Of a stretch of DNA of 24,449 nucleotides, positions 1 through 6,942 are shown piece after piece. The translations under genes were made by a program, and so were the position numbers. The stretch is from Candidatus Poseidoniaceae archaeon (GTDB lineage Archaea > Thermoplasmatota > Poseidoniia > Poseidoniales > Poseidoniaceae), in contig DUKP01000227.1 in the NCBI GenBank assembly GCA_013329295.1, forward strand, positions 3,584 through 28,032, written 5' to 3'. The notes beneath the pieces are model-generated. The model saw nothing but the letters and a program-made list of their open reading frames with translations, did not search any database and was not told where the DNA came from. Position 1 is the first letter of the stretch; each line of letters starts with the position of its first letter.

Positions 1-542
1 GTGGTCACTTTTAACATTGCCAAATATGCTCCAACATCAGGTAATCCTCCATCAGGGGATGGGCAAACCATGTCTGGATGGCTAGCTACAAGAGGCACTC
101 CTGCTTGCATGTGAATACTTCCAGTAGCGATTTTTTCATAATTAATTTCGGTATCATAGCCAAGCACAACATATTCAGGGTTTTCACTGTCAGTAGTAAT
201 CCCCCGCTCTTCTAACATTTCTCTCATCCCTTCAGTACCAATTAACCAAGTTTGAGTGATGTTATTCTTCGCTAACCATGACAGTAAATCATGTGTTGAT
301 AGCAACACATCTTCTTCTTCAGCAGGAATTCCAAAATTATGCAACTTCTTGAGATATTGTTTAACCGAGCGGCTTGAATTATTTGATAAGAAAAATCGTT
401 TAATCCCTTTCTCATTACAACGCTCGAGGAAGCCAAGTGCACCAGGAATTAACTCTCCGCCCAGATATATTGTACCGTCAAGGTCTAGAAACACTGCATC
501 AATTTCTTCAAGTCGCTTAGCTCGATCGAGTGCACCATCCAT
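1..542 (-). CDS. HAD-superfamily class IIA (NagD-like) phosphatase, C-terminus cut by window edge
   Basis: Partial gene; 180 codons are visible and the 3' end lies beyond base 1. It belongs to the haloacid dehalogenase phosphatases with a C2 cap, the NagD / phosphoglycolate / p-nitrophenyl phosphatase group. Visible signatures are the nucleophile motif DLDGT (residues 20-24, Asp20 nucleophile and Asp22 acid/base), FLSNNSS (51-57) as motif II, and SHPDMVCPSPDGGLPDVGA (154-172), which matches the NPD...P.PD.GA stretch of NagD relatives. Start: ATG at 542 sits three bases after AGGTGAT, an excellent ribosome site. An in-frame ATG at 581 would overlap the upstream gene and is less likely. The upstream geranylgeranyl-reductase-like gene stops 8 bp before this start, so they are probably one operon. 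The substrate cannot be told from sequence; a sugar or glycerol phosphate is typical of the family. Confidence 0.88.
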   Translation of the reverse strand, partial: MDGALDRAKRLEEIDAVFLDLDGTIYLGGELIPGALGFLERCNEKGIKRFFLSNNSSRSVKQYLKKLHNFGIPAEEEDVLLSTHDLLSWLAKNNITQTWLIGTEGMREMLEERGITTDSENPEYVVLGYDTEINYEKIATGSIHMQAGVPLVASHPDMVCPSPDGGLPDVGAYLAMLKVT

Positions 543-545
543 ATT

Positions 546-552
546 ATCACCT
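546..552 (-). promoter_or_regulatory. Shine-Dalgarno site overlapping the upstream stop codon
   Basis: On the minus strand the sequence reads TAGGTGAT then AAT then ATG. AGGTGAT is a strong complement to the usual archaeal 16S rRNA 3' end. Its first bases share the TAG stop (553-551) of the flavoprotein gene, which implies translational coupling and fixes the HAD gene start at 542. Confidence 0.7.
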
Positions 553-1918
553 AAAACATCAATGTCTTGAACATAAACCATGGCGAATGCAGGTTTTCTT
601 GGGCTTCCTTAGAAGCAATCATTTCGGTCATCATTTCTTGAATCTGGGGCTTCTTACTTGCTTTACCGACAAACCAATTTAATAGCCATTTTTTCCTACT
701 TAATTTCTGCATACGATATGAATTAGTCAATTCAGGCCCTAAAATATTCCACATTTCTTCTTGGTATTCTTGAGGAGATTTTCCTGCAAGGATATGATTA
801 GCAGCCAACTCGCCAGTGACCAAGGCATTACCAACTCCTTCACCAGAAAACGGGTCAACAAGAGATGCAGAATCGCCAACCAATCTAATCCCATTCATAC
901 TTGCTCTTCGCGGCTGATTTTTCTCTTTTTTACGTGGGGAGCCAAATGGCAATTGCCACCCCTTGCCACTCCCATCAATCATTTCTGCATCGGCAAATCT
1001 TTCTTTGAATAGTGGATGATTTTCAATAACATCCTTCTGCAGCGCTTTCAATTTCTTCTTTTCTTTTTTGAGCAACCCAATAACCATCCCAATTCCAACG
1101 TTTGCTACTTCATCATTAACCGGAAAGATCCAGAAATATCCGGGGACAACAGAATCTACGAAGTGTATTTCGATATCCCCCACTCCTCCTTCGCATCCCT
1201 TGACATTACGCCAATATTCTCGATATCCGCCACAATAATGCATATTATCCACCATTTCTTCATTGAATGAATCTTTGACTACTGCTTTTGCTACAGGACA
1301 TTGATATCCACCAGCCCCGACAATCTCTTTCGAAAAGAATACCCTTTCCTCACCTTTGCGCCCACCGATTTTTACAACCACGCCTTTGGCATGTCGTAAA
1401 TCACCAGCGCCCTGGCCGGGGTCTTCCCCTCCACTACCGTTATCGAATAGGACTTCAGTAACGGCACAATCTTGAATTACCATTCCGCCGTTTTCTCTAA
1501 CCAATTGTTGACACCTATCAAACAGCAAATGGTCAAATTGCATTCTTGGTAAAGAATAACCAGCCTCAAGTTTTTGAACATCTTCTTCAGGTAATGCAAC
1601 TCGAACAGTTTTACCTTTCGGAGAAGAAAATTTGATTCCAGTAACTCTAAAATGAGGAGTTTTTTCTAAAATATCCTTTACCCCTAAAGCTTTGACATGG
1701 CCCAAGGATTTCCCTCCAACTGCATCCCCACAAATTTTGTCTCTTGGCCATAACCCCTTTTCCAATAATAGAACCGACTTTCCAGCCATTGCCAAATAAC
1801 CTGCGGCGGCTGAACCACCCGGTCCGCCACCAACTACAATTGCATCAAATTCACTGTTGCCAGAAGGGATTTCCCCAGTATCTATTGGCAACTCCCATGA
1901 ATTTGCAGACTGAGCCAT
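551..1918 (-). CDS. Geranylgeranyl-reductase-family FAD-dependent oxidoreductase
   Basis: 455-residue flavoprotein. It has an N-terminal Rossmann dinucleotide site GGGPGGSAAAGYLA (30-43), the Glu53 expected to bind the FAD ribose, the family motif CGDAVGG (63-69), a YFWIFP motif (261-266) typical of geranylgeranyl reductases, and the second FAD motif GDSASLVDPFSGEGVGNAL (348-366). In archaea such enzymes saturate the isoprenoid chains of membrane lipids (digeranylgeranylglycerophospholipid reductase) or of quinones; the family also contains other FAD oxidoreductases, so the lipid role is a family-based inference. Length and domain order are normal. It is the first gene of a minus-strand pair with the HAD phosphatase. 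There is no good ribosome site before ATG 1918; a TATAAT stretch lies about 50 bp upstream (1968-1973), so a short leader is possible. Confidence 0.87.
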   Translation of the reverse strand: MAQSANSWELPIDTGEIPSGNSEFDAIVVGGGPGGSAAAGYLAMAGKSVLLLEKGLWPRDKICGDAVGGKSLGHVKALGVKDILEKTPHFRVTGIKFSSPKGKTVRVALPEEDVQKLEAGYSLPRMQFDHLLFDRCQQLVRENGGMVIQDCAVTEVLFDNGSGGEDPGQGAGDLRHAKGVVVKIGGRKGEERVFFSKEIVGAGGYQCPVAKAVVKDSFNEEMVDNMHYCGGYREYWRNVKGCEGGVGDIEIHFVDSVVPGYFWIFPVNDEVANVGIGMVIGLLKKEKKKLKALQKDVIENHPLFKERFADAEMIDGSGKGWQLPFGSPRKKEKNQPRRASMNGIRLVGDSASLVDPFSGEGVGNALVTGELAANHILAGKSPQEYQEEMWNILGPELTNSYRMQKLSRKKWLLNWFVGKASKKPQIQEMMTEMIASKEAQENLHSPWFMFKTLMF

Positions 1919-2021
1919 ATGAGTAACGAATTGAAAGCACTCTTTGAGACTTATCTTTGAATTCGCATTATACTAATGATTTAACCATCATCATAATGCA
2001 CTCGAATTATTTGGCAATATC
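1919..2021. promoter_or_regulatory. Divergent intergenic region (flavoprotein / EamA transporter)
   Basis: A 103-bp AT-rich gap between two head-to-head genes must contain both promoters. The best TATA-like string is around 1966-1975 (CATTATACTA on the plus strand, AGTATAATG on the minus strand), roughly central, so it could serve either direction. Neither start has a convincing Shine-Dalgarno site. Exact start sites cannot be fixed by eye. Confidence 0.4.
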
Positions 2022-3002
2022 ATGTCCGATGGTCAGTTAGTAAGCGCATCGACAACTCTTGATAGCACAGATAAACAGAGGCAGATTGCAATATTAGCAT
2101 TATTGGCGGTCACTTTGGTTTGGGGTGCCACATTTATTTGGATGAAGCAAGCTTTAGACGAACTCGACACAGAAAAAGCAGCACTTGGAACAAATGGCGT
2201 AGTTGCCACATTAGTCTTCGCTCGCTTTGCTATAGCTGCAATTATGATGCTATTATTTTTCAAAAAAGCCAGAGCATCTCTCGGTGATAAACAGATTTGG
2301 CAAGACGGATTTATTTTAGGAATCTTGATGTTTATTGCATATCTTTCACAAATGATTGGACTTGACGATATAGATCCATCAGTTTCAGCATTTTTAACCT
2401 CCTTATATGTTGTTTTTACAGCCTTAATTTCCTCCATATACAACCTTAGATTACCAACAAAAATCATGATTCTAGGGGTTGGATTAGCAACCTTCGGAGC
2501 AGGGTTTATCCAAGGACCCCCACATCTCACATGGGGCGTTGCAGAATTCATCACCGTGTTTTGCGCCTTACTCTTTGCACTCCATATTCTATTTACTCAA
2601 CATATCACAACAAGAAGAGATCCAATTTCGGTATCAACAACATCATTTATTGTGGTAACACTTTGTTCAGCAATAACGGTATTTTTCCTTGGTGACGGGA
2701 CAAATATGGAGCAATGGAATCTAATATTTTCCGACGGTGTATTGGTTCCAGTGTTGCTTCTAGGAGTGGGGGGCTCATTCTTTTGCTTACTATTTTTGAA
2801 CATGTATCAAAGGTATTTACATCCTATTCAGGCAGCGATAATTTATGCTTTAGAACCAGTTTGGGCAACAATATATGGGCTTCAATTGGATATGGTAGAT
2901 TGGAGTATTTGGATTCTAATTGGCGGTGGAGCATTATTCATTGGTAATATCATTGTAGAATTGTTATCAAACGAAGAAAGCCCACAATTAAGCGAGGAAT
3001 AA
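2022..3002 (+). CDS. EamA/DMT-superfamily transporter
   Basis: 326-residue integral membrane protein with about ten hydrophobic helices arranged as two repeats of five, as expected for the drug/metabolite transporter (EamA) family. The first repeat opens with LVWGATFIWMKQ (32-42), close to the family's usual W-G-x-x-F/N start. The second repeat starts around WGVAEFITVFCALLFA (171-186). The helix-9 signature LEPVWATIYGL (277-287) is very characteristic. Helix 1 is followed by a slightly long acidic loop (46-56). Such carriers usually export or import amino acids, nucleobases or other small metabolites; the substrate here is unknown. The next gene, a sulfur amino-acid enzyme, starts 52 bp after the stop on the same strand, so a link to amino-acid traffic is possible but unproven. 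Confidence 0.88.
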   Translation: MSDGQLVSASTTLDSTDKQRQIAILALLAVTLVWGATFIWMKQALDELDTEKAALGTNGVVATLVFARFAIAAIMMLLFFKKARASLGDKQIWQDGFILGILMFIAYLSQMIGLDDIDPSVSAFLTSLYVVFTALISSIYNLRLPTKIMILGVGLATFGAGFIQGPPHLTWGVAEFITVFCALLFALHILFTQHITTRRDPISVSTTSFIVVTLCSAITVFFLGDGTNMEQWNLIFSDGVLVPVLLLGVGGSFFCLLFLNMYQRYLHPIQAAIIYALEPVWATIYGLQLDMVDWSIWILIGGGALFIGNIIVELLSNEESPQLSEE

Positions 3003-3054
3003 TGTGGCGTATTGTTCAAAGCCCTCTTAGTGTTGGAGGAAACGAGGGAGTACT

Positions 3055-4239
3055 TTGACAAAAGATTCAACACCGAAATTCAATCGCTTTGCGAGTAAAG
3101 CAGTGCATTCAGGCACCAATCATGTAGGCGATGCCGTCAACACACCAATTTTCCAATCCTCTACTTACAAATTAACCGACGAACGATATGCAGGATGGGC
3201 TGCAGGAGCCCATCATGCCTTGCTTTATACCAGAATTACTTCAGTGAATGCAGAAGCAGTAATCGACAAAATATGTGCTCTTGAAGGAGCGGAAGATGGA
3301 GAAGTATTTTCTTCAGGAATGGCGGCTATATCTTCGACATTGATGGCTTTACTGTCCGCAGGAGACCATATCGTGGCATCAGCAGATGTTTATGGTGGAA
3401 CTTATGGATTGATGACCGAAGAATTTCCACGGTTTGGGATAGAGGTCACTATGGCAGATATGACTGATGTTACTTCTTATGAGGCAGCGATTCAGGCAAA
3501 TACTAAGATTTTGTATATTGAAACATTAACCAATCCAGTACTCAAAGTCTGCGATGTTGAAGCCATGGCTGCTTTGGCCAAAAAGCACGGTTTGATCTGC
3601 GTTATCGACAACACATTCGCATCACCCTGGGCTTGTAATCCACTTTCAATGGGCGCAGATTTAGTAATTCATTCAACAACAAAATATCTTGGAGGGCATT
3701 CAGATATTATCGGCGGTGCTGTTGTTGGTTCTAAAGAACACATTGAGAATATTTTCCATCGCAAGGTCCACTTTGGAGGTAATGCTGATCCTAACTCTTG
3801 TTTTTTGTTAGAGCGAGGAATGCGCACACTCCATGTTAGAATGCCACAAATCTGTGACAATGCAGCAGAATTGGCTAGACGCCTAGATGCCCATCCAATG
3901 ATTGAACGAGTAAATCATCCATCACTCTCGTCTCATCCTCAGTATGAAATTGCTCAAAGAATCATGCCCAAAGGAACAGGAATGATTGGCTTTGTCGTTA
4001 AAGGAGGCGATGACGCCGCACTCTCATTCATGCGTGGATTAAAGATGATTTACGAAGCAACAAGCCTGGGAGGAGTCGAATCATTGGTCGAATGCCCGTT
4101 TAATTCAAGCCACATGATGATTCCAGAGGATGTTAGGCATGCTGCCGGTTTGGTTCCAGGATATGTTCGTATGAGCATCGGAATCGAAGACATTGAAGAT
4201 TTATGGGCAGATATTGAACGAGGCTTTGCTAACGTTTGA
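3055..4239 (+). CDS. Trans-sulfuration PLP enzyme (cystathionine gamma-synthase / gamma-lyase family)
   Basis: 394-residue fold-type I PLP enzyme of the Cys/Met metabolism family. Lys210 in HSTTKYLGGHSD (206-217) is the cofactor lysine, Asp185 (VIDNTF) pairs with the pyridine nitrogen, Tyr58-x-Arg60 (LYTR) is the neighbouring-subunit phosphate contact, SSGMAA (86-91) is the phosphate loop, and SLGGVESL (337-344) is the C-terminal signature. It could be a cystathionine gamma-synthase, cystathionine gamma- or beta-lyase, O-acylhomoserine sulfhydrylase or methionine gamma-lyase; these cannot be separated by eye. The start must be TTG at 3055: an in-frame stop lies at 3028, the next in-frame ATG is residue 89, and GAGGGAG is just upstream. 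Probably co-transcribed with the EamA gene. Confidence 0.9.
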   Translation: MTKDSTPKFNRFASKAVHSGTNHVGDAVNTPIFQSSTYKLTDERYAGWAAGAHHALLYTRITSVNAEAVIDKICALEGAEDGEVFSSGMAAISSTLMALLSAGDHIVASADVYGGTYGLMTEEFPRFGIEVTMADMTDVTSYEAAIQANTKILYIETLTNPVLKVCDVEAMAALAKKHGLICVIDNTFASPWACNPLSMGADLVIHSTTKYLGGHSDIIGGAVVGSKEHIENIFHRKVHFGGNADPNSCFLLERGMRTLHVRMPQICDNAAELARRLDAHPMIERVNHPSLSSHPQYEIAQRIMPKGTGMIGFVVKGGDDAALSFMRGLKMIYEATSLGGVESLVECPFNSSHMMIPEDVRHAAGLVPGYVRMSIGIEDIEDLWADIERGFANV

Positions 4240-4240
4240 G

Positions 4241-5989
4241 TTAAGCCTCACCGGTATCTTTTTTCAATTGAGCAAGTTGATTAAACCATTGTTCTTGCAG
4301 TTTTTTAACTTCATCACTAGAACAAGCAAGCAACTCTTTTCCGGTATCAAGCAGCGATTTAGTTGTACTCATCCACGCACTAGCTTTGTTTCTTGCGTCA
4401 CTATCAAAATGCCACTCTTGTCCAGAGGAACGCTCAGCAGCAAGTAGCCATGCCCATGCAGCAGCAGCATCTGAAATAGACGAATGCCTCGATATAGCAA
4501 CCCGCTCTGCTTTTCCTAAACCTTCTAACAGACCGATTCTTATCAAGTCAACAATATGTCCGCATGCACCTTCTAACTCACCAAGCTTGGTTGGAATTAA
4601 AGAAGATAGTTTGGCTTTTTCTCTAGCGCTATCAAGGCTTTTGAGGAATTTACCGAAAGGCTTTGGTTTGGTATTTTGTTTATGCCAAATTTCTTCAGAC
4701 TCTTCACCAACAATACCAATTTCTCCTAATGCATCAAGCCCAAATTCTTCCCATAAAACACCAAGGATGTCCCCGCAACTTGCCCCTTCAATAATTTCTA
4801 GTGAAGGTGTTTTTCTTTCAGAAGTTTCACCACGAGTATTTATTCGAAGCCCCATATCATCATCGAAGCCAGCACTATAACAAGCTAGCAAAATATGGGC
4901 AGCAAGATCTCTTTCATCACTTGAACCGGCAACATCCTCCAAAGCGCCCCTTATTTCTTCAAACGAATCTCCTTGATACCATTTAGCATTAATAATCAAA
5001 CCTTCTTCAATAGAATCCAATACTGAACGCCTGATTGCTTGGGCAACGACCCCTTCATTCATGACTAAACCCTGCCAAGCATCAAGGATTTTTTCAACAC
5101 CCTCTAACGCTTGTGATGGTAATACCTTATCTGTTGGCCAACCTTCAGGGATCCATTTTGCTTCAATATCTACAATCGAAGGTAAGAATGGCGGCAGCAT
5201 TGACAATGCAAGATGTTGAATAAATGAAGTATCTTTTTTATCACCAGATTCTAATTCATCGAAGCCGATGTATAGTGAAGGACCTTCCTTAAATGAAAAA
5301 GTGATACAAGCATTTGGCAGTAAACCATCTTTTATTTCTTCAAAATTAATACTATTTGTCAACCATATTTTTTTATCTTCAATAACTTCTTGTTTAAAAT
5401 CAAATCTTGAGCGTGAAACTACATCATCAACCCATTCAGTTGGTGGAGACGGTTTAGGACCAGTACAAACAAAACCCCCTTTCCAAGAGAAGAAATACAT
5501 GCCACGCTTTGCGTGTTCTTCCCAAGGCAACATTCGAAGAGTGACGTTAGAGTAGTTCTGCAATCCAGCAAGATATCCTTGTTTCCCATCGCCTCTTCTG
5601 ACGAAAGACGCTGAGCCAAACGATGAAGAAGAGAATTTGCCAACAGTGGTGAAATCTTCATCATGGCAAGCATGGAGAGACCCAGCAAATGCCTTGGCAA
5701 CAGGGTCACCTCTCTTAGCCATCATTCGCTTTGACAACCATTTAGTATCGTACTTTTTGCTGATTATTTTATCTAATTCTTTCAGTGTTTTTGTAACAGG
5801 ATCGGTTCTACCCCAGCGCATTTTACCTTTCCACAACATTTCTGGCAAATGTGCATTGGGATTTTCTAATAACTTAGTTAAATCTTTTTTCAATTTCTTT
5901 GCAGTTGCCTCATTAGCGTGCTTAGTACCTCTAAGTCTGACCTTCTGCCTTTTTTGCCCGGGAAACTCAACTTGTGCTGGTCGTGCCAT
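4241..5989 (-). CDS. Uncharacterised 582-residue cytosolic protein
   Basis: Long, intact reading frame that I do not recognise. There is no signal peptide and no convincing membrane helix, so it should be cytosolic. The first 100 residues are rich in Lys and Arg (for example GQKRQKVRLRGTKH, 11-24, and KKLKKDLTKLL, 31-41), which suggests contact with nucleic acid or an acidic partner. Residues 105-180 hold a Ser/Gly/aromatic-rich stretch (KFSSSSFGSASF, 118-129; MYFFSWKGGFVC, 164-175). The C-terminal half is helical and acidic, with alanine-rich segments (DAAAAWAWLLAAER, 507-520). No catalytic motif is evident. ATG 5989 follows GAGGGG at a normal distance. It is a single-gene unit: its stop is one base from the stop of the convergent PLP-enzyme gene, and upstream it diverges from the PqqB-like gene. 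Confidence 0.8.
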   Translation of the reverse strand: MARPAQVEFPGQKRQKVRLRGTKHANEATAKKLKKDLTKLLENPNAHLPEMLWKGKMRWGRTDPVTKTLKELDKIISKKYDTKWLSKRMMAKRGDPVAKAFAGSLHACHDEDFTTVGKFSSSSFGSASFVRRGDGKQGYLAGLQNYSNVTLRMLPWEEHAKRGMYFFSWKGGFVCTGPKPSPPTEWVDDVVSRSRFDFKQEVIEDKKIWLTNSINFEEIKDGLLPNACITFSFKEGPSLYIGFDELESGDKKDTSFIQHLALSMLPPFLPSIVDIEAKWIPEGWPTDKVLPSQALEGVEKILDAWQGLVMNEGVVAQAIRRSVLDSIEEGLIINAKWYQGDSFEEIRGALEDVAGSSDERDLAAHILLACYSAGFDDDMGLRINTRGETSERKTPSLEIIEGASCGDILGVLWEEFGLDALGEIGIVGEESEEIWHKQNTKPKPFGKFLKSLDSAREKAKLSSLIPTKLGELEGACGHIVDLIRIGLLEGLGKAERVAISRHSSISDAAAAWAWLLAAERSSGQEWHFDSDARNKASAWMSTTKSLLDTGKELLACSSDEVKKLQEQWFNQLAQLKKDTGEA

Positions 5990-6052
5990 AGTTTCCCCTC
6001 AAACCACCCAATCAAAGGTATGGTTTGAGTTCTTCGTGAGCCTGACCAAATC

Positions 6053-6937
6053 ATGAAACACATTCATGATGCAGTTTATTGTCCCCCTAACATGGCTGAA
6101 GTCGTTTTACTTGGAATTGCCCAAGATGGCGGCAGACCACAACCCGGTTGCAACAAATCTTGCTGCATTGGACTATCTTTAGACGAGCATAGTTATCCAA
6201 CCTCGCTTGGTATAATTGAACAGGATAAAATTCACATTATTGATGTAACAAGACAATTAGCAAACCAATTACAATTTTTAGAAAATCAAATTCCTAGCGA
6301 TATCTGGCTTACTCATGCACACTTTGGACACGTTGATGGCTTAGGTTTGTTTGGCCGAGAAACAATAAATGCCAAAGGGATAAATCTCCACGTTTCCAAA
6401 CAAATGATTGAGTTAATTAATCAAACACCACAATGGAAACTAATGATGGATCAAGGGGTATTTGTAATCGATGAAATAACCGATAACCAACCCAAAGAAA
6501 ATTCCGAATTCATAATGACTCCCATATTAGTTCCACATCGAGCTGAACTATCCGATATGCATGCATTCATTTTACGCGGCGAGAATAAATCATTACTATA
6601 TCTGCCCGACCATGACACTTGGGAAGAGACTTTGGCTATGCACAATGCAGAGAATATTCGCCAATGGTTGAAGGATTTACAAATCGACGTTGCATTAATC
6701 GATGGGACTTTTTGGTCAAGTGATGAACTAAAGGGACGAGCCCAAGAAAAAGTCCCCCATCCCCCAATCGAACAAACTCTTGAGATGTTGGGTTACAAAC
6801 AACAAGGCGACCCGGACATTTTCTTTTTCCACCTCAACCACACTAACCCAGTTTATGATGAATGGAGCGAACAACACACTCAAGTTGTAGAAATGGGCTG
6901 GAAGGTCGCAAAACAAGGGATGAAAATTTCGTTATAA
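6053..6937 (+). CDS. PqqB-like metallo-beta-lactamase-fold protein
   Basis: 294-residue MBL-fold protein of the PqqB-related group found in organisms without PQQ genes. It has the PqqB-type glycine loop with downstream cysteines, LLGIAQDGGRPQPGC (19-33) then Cys37-Cys38, and a metal-site loop HAHFGH (88-93). Other likely metal-site residues are His162, Asp186 (YLPDHD) and His260/His263 (FHLNHTNP). The canonical HxHxDH is HxHxGH here, which I recall as typical of these PqqB homologues. No other PQQ genes are visible, so a cofactor role should not be assumed. The start is uncertain: ATG 6092 (residue 14, MAEVVLLG) matches the usual N-terminus of the family better than ATG 6053, but neither has a ribosome site. 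Confidence 0.82.
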   Translation: MKHIHDAVYCPPNMAEVVLLGIAQDGGRPQPGCNKSCCIGLSLDEHSYPTSLGIIEQDKIHIIDVTRQLANQLQFLENQIPSDIWLTHAHFGHVDGLGLFGRETINAKGINLHVSKQMIELINQTPQWKLMMDQGVFVIDEITDNQPKENSEFIMTPILVPHRAELSDMHAFILRGENKSLLYLPDHDTWEETLAMHNAENIRQWLKDLQIDVALIDGTFWSSDELKGRAQEKVPHPPIEQTLEMLGYKQQGDPDIFFFHLNHTNPVYDEWSEQHTQVVEMGWKVAKQGMKISL

Positions 6938-6942
6938 TGGAT

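Noticed and set aside
256..570. 104-residue open frame on the plus strand
   Set aside because: It is antisense to the HAD phosphatase gene, whose protein shows clear conserved motifs.
4386..4880. 164-residue open frame on the plus strand
   Set aside because: Low-complexity Ser/Pro-rich antisense shadow of the 582-residue gene, without a ribosome site.
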